Shown here: positions 10,490-21,134 of the stretch, in pieces | How the letters are laid out: the number at the start of each line of letters is the position of its first letter | Position numbering within the stretch: position 1 is the stretch's first letter | Origin: Haemophilus parainfluenzae | GTDB lineage: Bacteria > Pseudomonadota > Gammaproteobacteria > Enterobacterales > Pasteurellaceae | DNA: 64,000 nt | Assembly (NCBI RefSeq): GCF_900638025.1 | Contig: NZ_LR134481.1 | Span: 930,001 to 994,000, forward strand | Direction of reading: 5' to 3' | Program-made: the position numbers and the translations under genes | The notes under the pieces: model-generated | Told to the model about the DNA's origin: nothing | The model's database searches: none | Seen by the model: only the letters and a program-made list of their open reading frames with translations

Positions 10490-11728
10490 ATGAATACAAT
10501 AACTAATAAAAAGTGGAATAAATTTGATGTCGCATGGGTATTAAATTTATTTGGTACTGCCGTTGGTGCCGGTGTGTTATTTTTACCTATTAATGCGGGG
10601 ATGGGTGGTTTTTGGCCATTAATTATAATGGCGATTCTAGTGGGGCCAATGACTTATTTTGCTCATCGAGGCTTGGCTTATTTCGTATTATCTTCTTCTA
10701 AACCTGGCAGTGATATTACTGAAGTAGTTGAAGAACATTTTGGTCCAACAGCAGGAAAATTAATTACACTTTTGTATTTTTTTGCGATCTTTCCTATTTT
10801 ATTAATTTATGGAAACGGTATTACTAATACGGTTGATTCTTTTATCGTAAACCAATTAGGTATGGCTTCACCAAACCGTGTAATTCTTTCTTTTGTATTA
10901 ATTGCGATATTGATTTCGGTAATGTTATTCAGTGAAAAAGTAATGTTGAAAATCACTGAATTATTAGTTTATCCATTGGTATTGATTCTCTTTGCATTAT
11001 CAATCTATCTCATTCCTCAATGGAATGCATCAATGCTTTATGAGCTTCCTACTACTGGTGGTTTTATCACTACATTGTGGTTAACTATCCCAGTATTAGT
11101 CTTCTCTTTTAACCATTCTCCGGCAATTTCTTCTTTCACGCTTTCTCAACAACGTGAATATAAAGATTTTGATACAACGGAATATCACATTGGTCATACA
11201 GAGAAAGGGACTTCAACTATATTACTTTTCTTCGTGATGTTCTTTGTGTTTAGCTGTGTATTAACGTTAACACCGGTAGAGTTATTAGAGGCAAAAGCAC
11301 AAAATATCAGTATCTTGTCTTATCTTGCGAATAAATTTGATAATCCATACATTTCTTATTTTGCACCATTAGTGGCTTTCTTAGCGATTACGAGTTCATT
11401 CTTTGGCCATTATTTAGGGGCTCGTGAAGGTTTAGAAGGTTTATACCTCAAAATGAAAGGTGAAAGTGTAAATCGTAAAAAATTAAATTATGGTACTGCA
11501 GTATTCTTCTTATTAACATTATGGGGCGTAGCAATCATTAACCCAAGTATTTTAGGTTTGATTGAATCCCTTGGCGGCCCAATTATTGCGATGATCCTTT
11601 TCATTATGCCAATGTATGCTATCCGCAATGTACCTGCGATGAAACGCTATCAAGGTCGTTTTAGCAATGTATTTGTAACAGTAATGGGATTAATTGCTAT
11701 CTCTGCGGTCGTATATGGATTATTATAA
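10490..11728 (+). CDS. sdaC: Serine transporter SdaC (HAAAP family)
   Basis: A proton-coupled serine importer of the inner membrane. The 412-residue protein has about 11 hydrophobic segments. It shares long identities with E. coli SdaC as I recall it: [16 protein letters not shown] near the N-terminus, [21 protein letters not shown] and [10 protein letters not shown]. It is 17 residues shorter than the enteric protein, mainly at the N-terminus. The serine dehydratase gene follows 35 bases later on the same strand, so uptake and deamination are one catabolic unit. A strong upstream CRP site points to cAMP control. Confidence 0.93.
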   Translation: MNTITNKKWNKFDVAWVLNLFGTAVGAGVLFLPINAGMGGFWPLIIMAILVGPMTYFAHRGLAYFVLSSSKPGSDITEVVEEHFGPTAGKLITLLYFFAIFPILLIYGNGITNTVDSFIVNQLGMASPNRVILSFVLIAILISVMLFSEKVMLKITELLVYPLVLILFALSIYLIPQWNASMLYELPTTGGFITTLWLTIPVLVFSFNHSPAISSFTLSQQREYKDFDTTEYHIGHTEKGTSTILLFFVMFFVFSCVLTLTPVELLEAKAQNISILSYLANKFDNPYISYFAPLVAFLAITSSFFGHYLGAREGLEGLYLKMKGESVNRKKLNYGTAVFFLLTLWGVAIINPSILGLIESLGGPIIAMILFIMPMYAIRNVPAMKRYQGRFSNVFVTVMGLIAISAVVYGLL

Positions 11729-11763
11729 GCGACTTTTTAGGTTAGCTTAGGATTGAAAATAAT

Positions 11764-13134
11764 ATGATTAGTGTATTTGATATGTTTAAAGTGGGGGTTG
11801 GGCCATCCAGCTCCCATACTGTCGGCCCGATGAAAGCGGGTAAACAGTTTATTGACGATTTAATCGAGCAAGGTAAATTTGATGCAGTCGCAACCTTGCA
11901 TGTGGATGTGTATGGGTCTCTTTCAATGACGGGGCTTGGTCATAATACAGATATTGCGATCATTATGGGATTAGCTGGTTATCTACCACACGATGTAGAC
12001 ATTGATTTAATCCCAACATTTATCGAACAGGTTAAACAAACCAAAAAACTGTCGATTGCACAGGGTAAAAAAACGGTTAATTTCGATTGGGATGCCAATA
12101 TGGTATTCCATAATTCCTTTTTATCATTGCATGAAAATGGCATGACAATTACCGCATTGGATGCTGAACGTAATGTGCTTTACCGTCAAACCTATTATTC
12201 TATCGGTGGTGGTTTTATCGTAGATGAAGCGCATTTTGGTCAAGAGGAAGAGAATCCTGTAGCCGTGCCATATCCTTATCAATATGCTGAAGATATTTTG
12301 AAACATTGTCAGGAAAATGGCTTAATGCTTTCTACAGTGATGATGAGAAATGAGTTAGCATTACGTGATAAAAAAGAGGTTGAAGCGCATTTACATAATG
12401 TTTGGAAAACCATGAAGGATTGTATTGAGCATGGTGTCAATACAGAAGGCGTGTTACCAGGACCATTAAAAGTGGCACGTCGTGCACCGTCACTTTATCG
12501 TCTCTTGCAAGCTAATAGTAATCGTCTTGCAAATGATCCAATGCATGTCATCGACTGGGTAAATATGTTTGCCCTTGCCGTAAATGAAGAAAATGCTGCG
12601 GGTGGACGAGTTGTGACCGCACCAACAAATGGTGCCTGTGGTATTGTGCCGGCTGTACTTTCTTATTATGAAAAATTTGTAGGCCCTTTAACACAGGATG
12701 TGATTGAGCGCTACTTATTAGCTGCAGGTATGATTGGTTCACTTTATAAGATGAATGCGTCTATTTCTGGTGCAGAAGTTGGCTGCCAAGGTGAAGTGGG
12801 TGTAGCATGTTCAATGGCTGCGGCGGGTTTAACTGAAATCCTAGGCGGTACGCCAGTACAAGTGTGTATTGCAGCTGAAATTGCGATGGAACATAATCTG
12901 GGCTTAACTTGCGACCCTGTTGGTGGACAAGTACAAGTACCTTGTATTGAACGTAACGCGATTGCTTCAGTAAAAGCGATTAACGCTAGTCGTATGGCAT
13001 TACGCCGGACCACAAATCCTCGTGTAACCTTGGATAAAGTGATCGAAACCATGTATGAAACAGGTAAAGACATGAATGCCAAATATCGCGAAACATCGAA
13101 AGGTGGCTTAGCGGTGAAAGTGGTGTGTTCTTAA
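11764..13134 (+). CDS. sdaA: L-serine ammonia-lyase (L-serine dehydratase)
   Basis: Deaminates L-serine to pyruvate and ammonia using an oxygen-sensitive 4Fe-4S cluster. The 456-residue single chain has the N-terminal motif [15 protein letters not shown] and an alpha catalytic domain with [15 protein letters not shown] near 285-299. The cluster cysteines are Cys341, Cys383 and Cys394. The C-terminus is AVKVVCS, the tail that reaches into the active site in this family. It is paired with sdaC and followed by a strong terminator. Whether it corresponds to enteric sdaA or sdaB cannot be settled from sequence; sdaA is the usual name in Haemophilus. Confidence 0.93.
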   Translation: MISVFDMFKVGVGPSSSHTVGPMKAGKQFIDDLIEQGKFDAVATLHVDVYGSLSMTGLGHNTDIAIIMGLAGYLPHDVDIDLIPTFIEQVKQTKKLSIAQGKKTVNFDWDANMVFHNSFLSLHENGMTITALDAERNVLYRQTYYSIGGGFIVDEAHFGQEEENPVAVPYPYQYAEDILKHCQENGLMLSTVMMRNELALRDKKEVEAHLHNVWKTMKDCIEHGVNTEGVLPGPLKVARRAPSLYRLLQANSNRLANDPMHVIDWVNMFALAVNEENAAGGRVVTAPTNGACGIVPAVLSYYEKFVGPLTQDVIERYLLAAGMIGSLYKMNASISGAEVGCQGEVGVACSMAAAGLTEILGGTPVQVCIAAEIAMEHNLGLTCDPVGGQVQVPCIERNAIASVKAINASRMALRRTTNPRVTLDKVIETMYETGKDMNAKYRETSKGGLAVKVVCS

Positions 13135-13148
13135 GATGTCATTGATAA

Positions 13149-13186
13149 TAAAAGAGCGGTCAGATCAATTTGACCGCTCTTTTTTA
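13149..13186. terminator. Bidirectional terminator between sdaA and the phosphoesterase gene
   Basis: AAAGAGCGGTCA and TGACCGCTCTTT form a 12-bp stem with T-runs on both sides. The core is a one-base variant of the uptake sequence. It serves convergent genes from both sides. Confidence 0.9.
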
Positions 13187-14275
13187 TTTTCCTTTCACAT
13201 CAATAATCACTACTTCTGATTGAGATCCTAAACGCATTGGAATGCCCCAGAAGCCGTAACCTGAAGTGACAAATACATGTGGATTACCAATCTTTTCATA
13301 GCCATAATCCAAACGATACATCATTTTTGTGATTATACTGGCGGGGAATATTTGCCCTTTATGTGCATGTCCTGAAACTTGAATATCAAGCGGAAGTGAA
13401 GCATGTTTTTCGATATCTGTTGGGCGGTGATCTAAGAGAATAACCGGTAAGTCAGTATTCACTTGTTTTAATAATGTTTCGGTACTCGGTCTATTACGAG
13501 TCAGATTATCGTTTCGTCCAATAAGCACCAATTCATTATTTAACGTTAATGTTTCATCTTTTAACACGGTGATACCTGCTTTGCGAATTTCCTGATCAAT
13601 TCGATCTTGGTCTCCAAATAAATCGTGATTGCCTAGTGTCGCATAAACGCCCATTGGCGCTTTGAGTTTTGCCAGATGAGGTTGCATTTTTTCCGCTAAA
13701 TAGGCATTGACGTTATCATCCATAATATCGCCAGGCAGTAAAATGATATCGACCTTTTCCTGCTGCATAATATCAGCCAGTTTATCCAATTCTTTTCCGC
13801 CAAATAATTTGCCTAAATGGAGGTCGCTTGCCATGCCAATTCGTAATGGTTTAATCGGTTTATCTAGTGTAATTTCATAATGAATAACACGGGTTACATA
13901 GGCGTTATACACACTTAAGACAATGATACCAATAAATAAAATTGGGTAAGCAATACGCAAAGTGCGGTCGATTTTGGTAATGGATTTGGATTTTCGGAAA
14001 AGAAAATGAATACATCCGACGGCGATACTCGCAAAGGCTGAAAAAAGGAGTAGCGCGAGCATTAAAGCAATAAGTCGAAATACAGTAAAAAGCTTTAAAA
14101 AATGGCAAATAACCAAGGCATTAGGAAGCAAAAAACAGGTGAAGGTAATCGCTCGTCTTGTCTTTTGGGTGAGTGGTTTGTTCAGCCACCAAATCAGCGT
14201 TTTATTAAAAATATAAATCAGCAGTTGTAACAAAATAATAGCTGCCGTAAATATAAAGTAATAACGAGTTTCCAT
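13184..14275 (-). CDS. Membrane-anchored metallophosphoesterase (YkuE/YaeI-like)
   Basis: A calcineurin-like phosphoesterase tethered to the inner membrane. Four hydrophobic segments occupy the first 130 or so residues. The catalytic domain follows with metal-binding motifs in order: SDLHLGK (Asp151, His153), PGDIMDD (Asp183), LGNHD (215-218) and SGHAHKGQ (His303, His305). These are the standard di-metal ligands, so the protein should be active. Relatives include UDP-2,3-diacylglucosamine- and phospholipid-type phosphatases, but the substrate is not readable here. The arrangement resembles the YkuE-type family rather than LpxH. The gene is monocistronic. Confidence 0.85.
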   Translation of the reverse strand: METRYYFIFTAAIILLQLLIYIFNKTLIWWLNKPLTQKTRRAITFTCFLLPNALVICHFLKLFTVFRLIALMLALLLFSAFASIAVGCIHFLFRKSKSITKIDRTLRIAYPILFIGIIVLSVYNAYVTRVIHYEITLDKPIKPLRIGMASDLHLGKLFGGKELDKLADIMQQEKVDIILLPGDIMDDNVNAYLAEKMQPHLAKLKAPMGVYATLGNHDLFGDQDRIDQEIRKAGITVLKDETLTLNNELVLIGRNDNLTRNRPSTETLLKQVNTDLPVILLDHRPTDIEKHASLPLDIQVSGHAHKGQIFPASIITKMMYRLDYGYEKIGNPHVFVTSGYGFWGIPMRLGSQSEVVIIDVKGK

Positions 14276-14410
14276 TAGCGATTCCTAAATAAAAGTGCGG
14301 TCATTTTTAACCAAGTTTTAAAGTGTGGAATAATAAATTTCTCTGTTCCCAAAGGCAAATTTTTTCGCTAAAATGCGGCTCGTTTTAGTTAATTTAAGAA
14401 GGAAAATCCA

Positions 14411-14740
14411 ATGTTTGGAAAAGGCGGTTTAGGCGGCTTAATGAAACAAGCCCAACAAATGCAAGAAAAAATGCAAAAAATGCAGGAAGAAATTGCCCAA
14501 TTAGAAGTAACAGGCGAAAGCGGTGCGGGTTTAGTAAAAATCACGATTAATGGTGCGCACAACTGCCGTCGTATTGAGATCGATCCTTCTTTAATGGAAG
14601 ACGACAAAGAAATGTTGGAAGATTTAATCGCTGCCGCATTCAACGATGCAGTCCGTCGTGCAGAAGAATTGCAAAAAGAAAAAATGGCGTCTGTGACCGC
14701 AGGCATGCCATTACCTCCAGGAATGAAACTTCCATTTTAA
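14411..14740 (+). CDS. ybaB: Nucleoid-associated protein EbfC/YbaB
   Basis: A small DNA-binding protein that forms tweezer-like dimers. The 109-residue product begins [21 protein letters not shown], the family signature, with a Gly/Met/Gln-rich coiled N-terminus. It continues with the core beta segment [18 protein letters not shown] and an acidic helix. It lies 61 bases before recR, the arrangement widespread in bacteria, so the two are probably co-transcribed. The SD AAGAAGG sits 7-8 bases before the ATG. Confidence 0.96.
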   Translation: MFGKGGLGGLMKQAQQMQEKMQKMQEEIAQLEVTGESGAGLVKITINGAHNCRRIEIDPSLMEDDKEMLEDLIAAAFNDAVRRAEELQKEKMASVTAGMPLPPGMKLPF

Positions 14741-14801
14741 TTCATTGGGTGTGTGAGTTTATCGGTTCACACACCATTCATTTTCTCCCATCATAAATAT
14801 T

Positions 14802-15404
14802 ATGCAAAGCAGTCCACTTTTAGAACATCTTATTGAAAACCTTCGTTGCTTGCCGGGTGTTGGTCCGAAATCAGCACAGCGTATGGCTTATCATCTTTTA
14901 CAGCGTAATCGTAGCGGTGGGATGAACTTAGCGCGAGCGTTAACGGAAGCGATGTCTAAAATTGGGCATTGTTCACAGTGTCGCGATTTTACCGAAGAGG
15001 ATACATGCAATATTTGTAATAATCCTCGTCGTCAAAATTCAGGTTTGCTTTGTGTGGTAGAAATGCCTGCGGATATTCAAGCCATTGAACAAACTGGTCA
15101 ATTTTCTGGGCGTTATTTTGTCTTAATGGGGCATTTATCGCCTTTAGATGGTATTGGGCCAAAAGAGATTGGTTTGGATTTATTGCAAAAACGTCTAGTT
15201 GAAGAATCTTTCCACGAAGTAATTTTAGCGACCAATCCAACGGTGGAAGGCGATGCCACAGCCAATTATATTGCTGAAATTTGCCATCAACATAATATTA
15301 AAGTGAGCCGTATTGCTCATGGGATCCCTGTCGGTGGGGAATTAGAGACCGTGGATGGCACTACTTTAACCCACTCTTTCTTAGGTCGTCGTCAGATCGA
15401 CTAA
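14802..15404 (+). CDS. recR: Recombination protein RecR
   Basis: Acts with RecF and RecO to load RecA at gaps. At 200 aa it is the standard size. It has an N-terminal helix-hairpin-helix ([18 protein letters not shown], about 16-33), a zinc finger with Cys57, Cys60, Cys69 and Cys72, and a Toprim domain from about residue 80 ([12 protein letters not shown]). The tail after about 180 is conserved ([11 protein letters not shown]). It follows ybaB and is 4 bases from topB, forming a compact DNA-metabolism cluster. Confidence 0.97.
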   Translation: MQSSPLLEHLIENLRCLPGVGPKSAQRMAYHLLQRNRSGGMNLARALTEAMSKIGHCSQCRDFTEEDTCNICNNPRRQNSGLLCVVEMPADIQAIEQTGQFSGRYFVLMGHLSPLDGIGPKEIGLDLLQKRLVEESFHEVILATNPTVEGDATANYIAEICHQHNIKVSRIAHGIPVGGELETVDGTTLTHSFLGRRQID

Positions 15405-15408
15405 TCTT

Positions 15409-17352
15409 ATGCGCCTGTTTATTGCCGAGAAACCCAGTCTTGGGCGAGCTATTGCCGATGTATTACCAAAACCTCATCAACGGGGTGATGGTTTTATTAA
15501 ATGTGGCAATGATGATGTCGTGACTTGGTGCGTGGGGCATTTGCTCGAACAGGCAGAACCGGATGCCTACGATCCTAAATTCAAACAATGGCGTTTAGAA
15601 CATTTACCCATCATTCCTGAAAAGTGGATTCTGTTACCGCGAAAAGAAGTGAAAAAACAGCTTTCTGTGGTGGAAAAACTCATTCATCAAGCGGATGTTT
15701 TAGTTAACGCAGGCGACCCGGATAGAGAAGGCCAGTTGCTGGTGGATGAAGTGTTTAGTTATACCAATTTATCAGCGAAAAAACGTGATGGCATTTTGCG
15801 TTGTTTGATTAGCGATCTTAACCCAAGTGCGGTCGAAAAAGCGGTACAAAAGCTCCAACCGAATCGTTATTTTATTCCATTAGCCACCTCTGCACTGGCG
15901 CGTGCTCGTGCGGATTGGCTTTATGGTATTAATATGACTCGCGCTTATACCATTCGCGGTCGCCAAGCCGGTTATGATGGCGTGCTTTCCGTTGGGCGAG
16001 TACAGACCCCCGTATTAGGCTTGATTGTTCGACGTGATTTGGAAATTGAACATTTCCAACCCAAAGATTTCTATGAAGTGTTGGCATGGGTGAAAGAAGA
16101 AAAAACGTCTGAAAATCCAACCGCACTTTTTTCTGCACTTTGGCAACCGAGTAAGGCTTGTGAGGACTATCAGGATGAAGATGGTCGTGTACTGTCTTTA
16201 GGGTTGGCCGAAAATGTATTGAAGCGTATTACCGATCAACCTGCCGAAGTGACTGAATATGTGGATAAGCGAGAAAAAGAAACCGCCCCTTTGCCTTATT
16301 CGTTGTCTGCATTGCAAATCGATGCAGCAAAACGCTTTGGGATGTCGGCGCAAAGCGTGTTGGATACCTGTCAGCGGTTATATGAAACCCATCGTTTGAT
16401 TACCTATCCACGTTCTGATTGTCGCTATTTGCCGGAAGAGCATTTTGCTGAGCGACATAAAGTGATGAATGCCATTTCACAGCATTGTCAGACGTACCAA
16501 ACCTTGCCATCGGTGGTGGATAGCGAGCAGCGTAATCGTTGCTGGAACGATAAAAAAGTGGAAGCACACCATGCGATCATTCCAACGGCTAACACACGCT
16601 CGATAAATCTAAGCATTGATGAACAACGTATTTATGAACTGATTGCTCGCCAGTATTTATTACAGTTCTGCCCTGATGCGGAATATCGTAAAAGCAAAAT
16701 TACCTTAAGTATTGCAGGCGGTACTTTTGTAGCACAAGCGCGCAACTTGCAAACCGCGGGTTGGAAAGAGTTGCTTGGCAAAGAAGACGAAGATGAAAAT
16801 CAAGAACCGCTATTGCCGATCGTGAAGAAAGGTCAGATCCTGTATTGCGAACGAGGTGAAGTGGTGAGCAAAAAAACGCAACCGCCAAAACCTTTTACTG
16901 ATGCGACGTTGCTTTCCGCCATGACGGGTATTGCGCGTTTTGTACAAGATAAAGAATTGAAAAAAATTCTGCGTGAAACGGATGGCCTTGGCACAGAAGC
17001 CACTCGTGCAGGTATTATTGAATTGCTGTTTAAGCGAGGTTTTTTGACCAAAAAAGGACGCAATATTCACAGTACAGAAACAGGGCGGATCCTCATTTCA
17101 GCTTTGCCGGATATTGCGACACAACCTGACATGACGGCACATTGGGAAGCGCAATTAACGGATATCAGTCAAAAACAGGCAAGTTATCAGCAATTTATGT
17201 TTACGCTTAATCAAATGCTGCCGGATTTAGTGTGTTTTGTTGATTTCACCGCATTACGTCGTTTAAGTCAGATTTCAAAAGGTTTAAGCACACCAGCACC
17301 GAAACGAAAAAGAGCGGTCAAAAAATCGGAAGATTTACATCCTGAAAAGTGA
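15409..17352 (+). CDS. topB: DNA topoisomerase III
   Basis: A type IA topoisomerase that decatenates DNA and relaxes negative supercoils. The 647-residue product is close to E. coli TopB (653 aa). It shows a Toprim domain with Glu7 and the acidic triad in GDPDREGQ (Asp103, Asp105, Glu107). The active-site tyrosine is Tyr333 in LITYPRSDC, followed by later type IA motifs ([21 protein letters not shown]). The basic C-terminal tail lacks zinc-finger cysteines, as is usual for TopB. It starts 4 bases after the recR stop, so translation is probably coupled. An uptake sequence lies inside at about 16122. Confidence 0.96.
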   Translation: MRLFIAEKPSLGRAIADVLPKPHQRGDGFIKCGNDDVVTWCVGHLLEQAEPDAYDPKFKQWRLEHLPIIPEKWILLPRKEVKKQLSVVEKLIHQADVLVNAGDPDREGQLLVDEVFSYTNLSAKKRDGILRCLISDLNPSAVEKAVQKLQPNRYFIPLATSALARARADWLYGINMTRAYTIRGRQAGYDGVLSVGRVQTPVLGLIVRRDLEIEHFQPKDFYEVLAWVKEEKTSENPTALFSALWQPSKACEDYQDEDGRVLSLGLAENVLKRITDQPAEVTEYVDKREKETAPLPYSLSALQIDAAKRFGMSAQSVLDTCQRLYETHRLITYPRSDCRYLPEEHFAERHKVMNAISQHCQTYQTLPSVVDSEQRNRCWNDKKVEAHHAIIPTANTRSINLSIDEQRIYELIARQYLLQFCPDAEYRKSKITLSIAGGTFVAQARNLQTAGWKELLGKEDEDENQEPLLPIVKKGQILYCERGEVVSKKTQPPKPFTDATLLSAMTGIARFVQDKELKKILRETDGLGTEATRAGIIELLFKRGFLTKKGRNIHSTETGRILISALPDIATQPDMTAHWEAQLTDISQKQASYQQFMFTLNQMLPDLVCFVDFTALRRLSQISKGLSTPAPKRKRAVKKSEDLHPEK

Positions 17353-17469
17353 TTAAACTTAATACAATTAAGCAAAAAAAATGGGAAAGCGCTTGCGAAA
17401 AGCAAGAATTTTATATAACATTCACCACCAGTTTTCCTGCGAATTTGCAATTTATAAGAAGAAAGAATA

Positions 17470-17817
17470 ATGTACAATATTTTATTATTTGTTTATGTAT
17501 TGGTTTGTATCGCCTTAATCGGCTTTATTCTTGTGCAACAAGGTAAAGGTGCAAACGCAGGTGCGTCATTTGGTGGCGGTGCATCAGGTACCATGTTTGG
17601 TTCTGCAGGTGCAGGTAACTTCTTAACCCGTACCAGCGCAATTTTAGCAACTGGCTTTTTTGTCATCGCTTTAGTGTTAGGTAATATCAACGCTCACCGT
17701 GGCAACGTACAAAAAGGTTCGTTTGACGATTTATCTCAAACTGCTGAACAAGTTCAACAACAGCAACAACAAGTTGCTCCAGCAGTTGAAAACAAAAATA
17801 ATGATATTCCGCAATAA
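17470..17817 (+). CDS. secG: Protein-export membrane protein SecG
   Basis: An auxiliary subunit of the SecYEG translocon. The 115-residue product has two membrane segments: about 1-22 (including VLVCIALIGFILVQQGKG) and about 52-73. The conserved cytosolic loop GANAGASFGGGASGTMFGSAG lies between them. The C-terminus carries a run of glutamines (about 95-104), encoded by CAA/CAG repeats. As in enteric bacteria, tRNA-Leu(GAG) follows directly downstream, so the mRNA probably runs into the tRNA and is processed there. Confidence 0.96.
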   Translation: MYNILLFVYVLVCIALIGFILVQQGKGANAGASFGGGASGTMFGSAGAGNFLTRTSAILATGFFVIALVLGNINAHRGNVQKGSFDDLSQTAEQVQQQQQQVAPAVENKNNDIPQ

Positions 17818-17837
17818 GGAATAAAAACAGAATAAAC

Positions 17838-17923
17838 GCTCTGGTGGTGGAATTGGTAGACACGCTATCTTGAGGGGGTAGTGGCCGTAGGTCGTGCGAG
17901 TTCAAGTCTCGCTCAGAGCACCA
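17838..17923 (+). tRNA. tRNA-Leu (anticodon GAG)
   Basis: An 86-base class II tRNA. The acceptor is GCTCTGG / TCAGAGC, the anticodon loop is CTTGAGG (GAG), the variable arm is long, the T-arm is GCGAGTTCAAGTCTCGC, and CCA is encoded. It reads CUC and CUU codons, including those in the leu leader peptide found at 34449-34508. Confidence 0.97.
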
Positions 17924-17929
17924 ACTATA

Positions 17930-17958
17930 AACCGACTTAATCAAGTCGGTTTTTTTTC
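17930..17958 (+). terminator. Terminator after secG/tRNA-Leu
   Basis: A 9-bp stem AACCGACTT / AAGTCGGTT is followed by TTTTTTTCG. Confidence 0.93.
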
Positions 17959-18051
17959 GCCTAAAATTTTGCTTGAATAGCTAGTTATTATCCCCTGTTT
18001 TGGTTACAATCTCTCGATTTTCTTTTTCTAGAATCCCATTAGGAGAGCATT

Positions 18052-19473
18052 ATGAACTTCCCTCAAATCGCCCAACAAGTGATTGATAAACTTGGTGGTA
18101 AAGACAACATCGCCACCGCAGCACATTGCGCAACGCGTTTACGTATTGTGTTAAACGATGAAAGCAAAGTGGACAAAGAAGGTATTGATAACATTGAAGG
18201 CGTGAAAGGGCAGTTTGCTGTTGCCGGTCAATATCAAATTATCTTTGGTTCAGGCACAGTGAATAAAGTCCATGCTGAACTCACCAAATTGCTTGGTATC
18301 GGCGATGTGAGCAAAGCTGAAGTGGCTGAAGCGGCGTCAGGTAATCAAAACTTATTGCAACGTTTGGTGAAAGGCTTAGCGGATATTTTCGTGCCAATCA
18401 TTCCGGCGATCGTAGCAGGCGGTTTGTTAATGGGTATTCACTCCATGCTTACAGCGAAAGGTTTCTTCGTTGATGAATTAAGCGTGATTGATATGCACCC
18501 AGGTCTAGCGGATTTGGTGGACTTCATTAATACCATCGCGAATGCACCGTTTGTGTTCTTACCGGTATTACTCGGTTTCTCTGCAACCCGTAAATTCGGC
18601 GGTAACCCGTTCTTAGGGGCAGCGCTTGGGATGTTATTAGTTCACCCTGCATTAGCAGACGGTTGGAACTACGCATTAACTCTTGCGCAAGGCAAAATCC
18701 AATACTGGAATGTATTCAGTCTTGAAATTGAAAAAGTCGGCTATCAAGGTACAGTCATCCCAACATTAGTTTCTGCTTGGGTATTAGCAACCTTAGAAAA
18801 AACCTTCCGTAAGTTTGTACCTTCTTATTTAGATAACCTGATTACCCCATTATTCTCGCTCTTTATTGCGGGCTTCTTAGCATTTACCGTAATTGGTCCA
18901 ATTGGTCGTGAAGCGGGTTCATTAATTGCATCAGGCTTAACTTGGTTATATGACACTTTAGGTTTCGTTGGTGGCGCGATCTTCGGGGCATTCTATGCAC
19001 CAATCGTTATCACCGGTATGCACCAAACCTTCATTGCGGTTGAAACACAATTATTGGCTGAAATGGCAAATACAGGTGGTACCTTTATTTTCCCAATCGC
19101 CGCAATGTCAAATATCGCACAAGGTGCGGCCTGTTTAGGTGTGGCAGTGGCATTAAAAGATCCAAAAGTACGCGGTTTAGCGGTACCATCAGGTATCTCT
19201 GCATTATTAGGGATTACTGAACCGGCGATGTTCGGGGTGAACTTACGCTATCGTCAAGCTTTCTTTGCGGCGATGATTGGTTCAGGTCTTGCAAGTGCCT
19301 TTATCGCATTCTTTAATGTAAAAGCCATTGCATTAGGTGCAGCAGGTTTCTTAGGTATTCCATCGATCAAACCAGATAGCCTTGCGATGTACAGCATTGG
19401 TATGTTGATTTCATTTGTGGTGGCATTCACCCTTTCAGTCGTTTTCGTGAAACGCGCACAAGCAAAAGCATAA
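18052..19473 (+). CDS. scrA: PTS EIIBC component, sucrose-type
   Basis: A phosphotransferase permease that imports and phosphorylates a sugar. The 473-residue chain has an N-terminal EIIB domain with phosphorylated Cys26 in the motif AHCATRLR. A linker (about 85-105) and a membrane EIIC domain follow (from about 110; ITGMHQTF, GITEPAMFGVNLRYR). The whole resembles ScrA of enterics more than the trehalose or glucose systems. No EIIA domain is attached, so it should use EIIA-Glc encoded elsewhere. It stands alone: no sucrose-6-phosphate hydrolase (scrB), fructokinase or scrR is adjacent. Sucrose specificity is therefore inferred from similarity only. Confidence 0.78.
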   Translation: MNFPQIAQQVIDKLGGKDNIATAAHCATRLRIVLNDESKVDKEGIDNIEGVKGQFAVAGQYQIIFGSGTVNKVHAELTKLLGIGDVSKAEVAEAASGNQNLLQRLVKGLADIFVPIIPAIVAGGLLMGIHSMLTAKGFFVDELSVIDMHPGLADLVDFINTIANAPFVFLPVLLGFSATRKFGGNPFLGAALGMLLVHPALADGWNYALTLAQGKIQYWNVFSLEIEKVGYQGTVIPTLVSAWVLATLEKTFRKFVPSYLDNLITPLFSLFIAGFLAFTVIGPIGREAGSLIASGLTWLYDTLGFVGGAIFGAFYAPIVITGMHQTFIAVETQLLAEMANTGGTFIFPIAAMSNIAQGAACLGVAVALKDPKVRGLAVPSGISALLGITEPAMFGVNLRYRQAFFAAMIGSGLASAFIAFFNVKAIALGAAGFLGIPSIKPDSLAMYSIGMLISFVVAFTLSVVFVKRAQAKA

Positions 19474-19488
19474 TCGATATAAAAAAGA

Positions 19489-19518
19489 AAAAGCACGAGT
19501 TTAACCTCGTGCTTTTTT
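19489..19518 (+). terminator. Terminator of the PTS gene
   Basis: The stem AAGCACGAG / CTCGTGCTT with a 6-base loop is followed by TTTTTG. Confidence 0.93.
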
Positions 19519-19562
19519 GTTTGGAAAAATGCGTCTAAAAATGACCGCACTTTCAGTGAGAA

Positions 19563-20030
19563 TTAGCCTTCTCGACAATTTAACCAAGCTGTTCTCATGC
19601 CTTGATTGTTTTTGTAATACACCGAATTATGCTCGCGCGCAATCAGATCCACATGGCTTCCATCAATCGGCTCATAAGAGCGATAAATTACTTCAAAGCG
19701 ATTTCCACGTGCATTTAAGGTACGATTTTCCACATGATCAAACGGCACCGCTTTTCCACCATCTAATTGGAAATAAATTCCAAAGTTATCTTTCATGCGG
19801 CTTTCTCTTGAAAGCGGGAAGTAAGTGGTTAAATAAGAATTCGAGCCCGTTTCTGAATTACGGCAAGAATAGTAATAACGCTTGTAATCTTTTGGATTGT
19901 TTAATTCCGCTTGGCTAATGTTATTTTTAAGGTATCGTGTTTTAACGGTTTTCTTTGGTTGTTGTGTTGTGGTACAAGCAAACAACCCTACGAATGCAGC
20001 CGTGAGTAATGCTATTTTAAATTTATTCAT
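19563..20030 (-). CDS. Small lipoprotein of unknown function
   Basis: I do not recognise the family. The ATG at 20030 begins a lipoprotein signal peptide (MNKFKIALLTAAF) with lipobox GLFAC, Cys19. This is preferable to an in-frame ATG 48 codons upstream that only adds promoter-like sequence. The mature part (about 136 aa) is polar, with Tyr/Arg/Asn-rich segments and two cysteines (in YYSCRNSETG and near the end, WLNCREG) that could form a disulfide. The residue after the lipid Cys is Thr, consistent with outer-membrane sorting. A decayed copy of its promoter and signal peptide lies at about 22085-22330. Confidence 0.75.
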   Translation of the reverse strand: MNKFKIALLTAAFVGLFACTTTQQPKKTVKTRYLKNNISQAELNNPKDYKRYYYSCRNSETGSNSYLTTYFPLSRESRMKDNFGIYFQLDGGKAVPFDHVENRTLNARGNRFEVIYRSYEPIDGSHVDLIAREHNSVYYKNNQGMRTAWLNCREG

Positions 20031-20109
20031 TGATAAAGTTCCGAGAGTAGAGTGAATGAGAAAGGGAGTATAATAGCGGAAATTGGGGATAGTGCAATAT
20101 ACAAAGGGG

Positions 20110-20173
20110 AAAGTGCGGTGAGTTTTTGAAGTGTTTTTTAGTAAAATTTGGCACACGCTGCGAGCGTGCGCCA
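20110..20173 (+). repeat. USS-anchored repeat, copy A
   Basis: Starts with AAAGTGCGGT, continues AGTTTTTGAAGT then a T-run and AAATT, and ends in a palindrome GCACACGCT/AGCGTGCGC. It is closely similar to copy C (23455-23518) and more loosely to copy B (22270-22330). All three have the same orientation. Confidence 0.7.
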
Positions 20174-20202
20174 TTATAAAGAAAATGAAATATGATAAGT
20201 AA

Positions 20203-21018
20203 CTACTTGCGCCCAGAAGGACCCCTACCAGGCTCCCACCCGATCGCCATAGGTAACCAGATTGGTGCAGTAATAATGATTAGTGCTGTTTCTGCTCCCT
20301 GTTTGGTTGATTCTCTAATTTCACGTTTAATTTCATGCCATTTCGCTGATCGAATCTCTTCGTCTGTTTTTAGACGATAATTACTAAGAGATGTAGGTAT
20401 TGGCATAGGAAGTGAGGATTTTTTCAAAATTTCATCACGATTATTTAATTTTACTATACGCCCATCAATGATTGACTTATTATCTTTCCCTTTCATACGA
20501 AGAATAATTTGAGTTTTAGGCTTATTATCTTTGCATTCAGAAGGTTCTTGGTGGAAGAAATCATTTGCCACACAATAACTAGAAGCAGGCTCATAGCGTA
20601 CCTCCCAGCGTTGCTCTAACCCCTTCAGGCTCTGACGAAGCGTATTAAGGTATTTAATCGGTACGATCATTATATAATCTACTTTAACTTTGTTATTAGT
20701 ACGGTCAGCATCAACACCAAGCGCTAAATAAAATTCACCATCCCTTCTATTGGATTTTAAAAGTTTTGTCATGTATTCAGGTTGGAACAACGGTTGTAGG
20801 TAATGAGCATCAATACCTGAAAACTCATAATCTTCATTATCACTCAGTAAATAAGTTTTATTATCCGGTGTTTTCACAATACTTCGAATCAATATTTTTT
20901 CATCTCCCAAGTGAGTCATATATAGGTGAAAGGGCTTTGTCTTGTCGTGAGCAGGTGGCGTATTGTTACTAGAACAAGCTGCTAATACTAAGCAAAGCAA
21001 AGAGATAATTTTTTTCAT
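20203..21018 (-). CDS. Lipoprotein of unknown function, tandem paralog 1
   Basis: I do not recognise the family. The 271-residue product has a lipoprotein signal peptide (MKKIISLLCLVLAAC, Cys15). Its paralog next door (21183-21965) shares KTPDNK-YLL-EDYEFSG, a LRQSL-GL--RW stretch, two cysteines around a NDFF/DDFF segment, the block GRIVKLNNRDEI, and NYRLKTDEE. A hydrophobic patch, IIITAPIWLP, lies near the C-terminus and may be a second membrane contact. Protein sequence and promoter region are both duplicated, so this is a recent tandem duplication. It is less AT-rich than the genes at 22.3-25.5 kb. Confidence 0.75.
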   Translation of the reverse strand: MKKIISLLCLVLAACSSNNTPPAHDKTKPFHLYMTHLGDEKILIRSIVKTPDNKTYLLSDNEDYEFSGIDAHYLQPLFQPEYMTKLLKSNRRDGEFYLALGVDADRTNNKVKVDYIMIVPIKYLNTLRQSLKGLEQRWEVRYEPASSYCVANDFFHQEPSECKDNKPKTQIILRMKGKDNKSIIDGRIVKLNNRDEILKKSSLPMPIPTSLSNYRLKTDEEIRSAKWHEIKREIRESTKQGAETALIIITAPIWLPMAIGWEPGRGPSGRK

Positions 21019-21134
21019 AATATTCCTTATAAGTATTTGTATTTTAAAAATGAGTTTATCGAATAGAAAATTATTTTGCTATTTATTTTTATAGGAATGG
21101 CTAAATGTCGAGAAGGTATGAGATGAAAGAAAAA

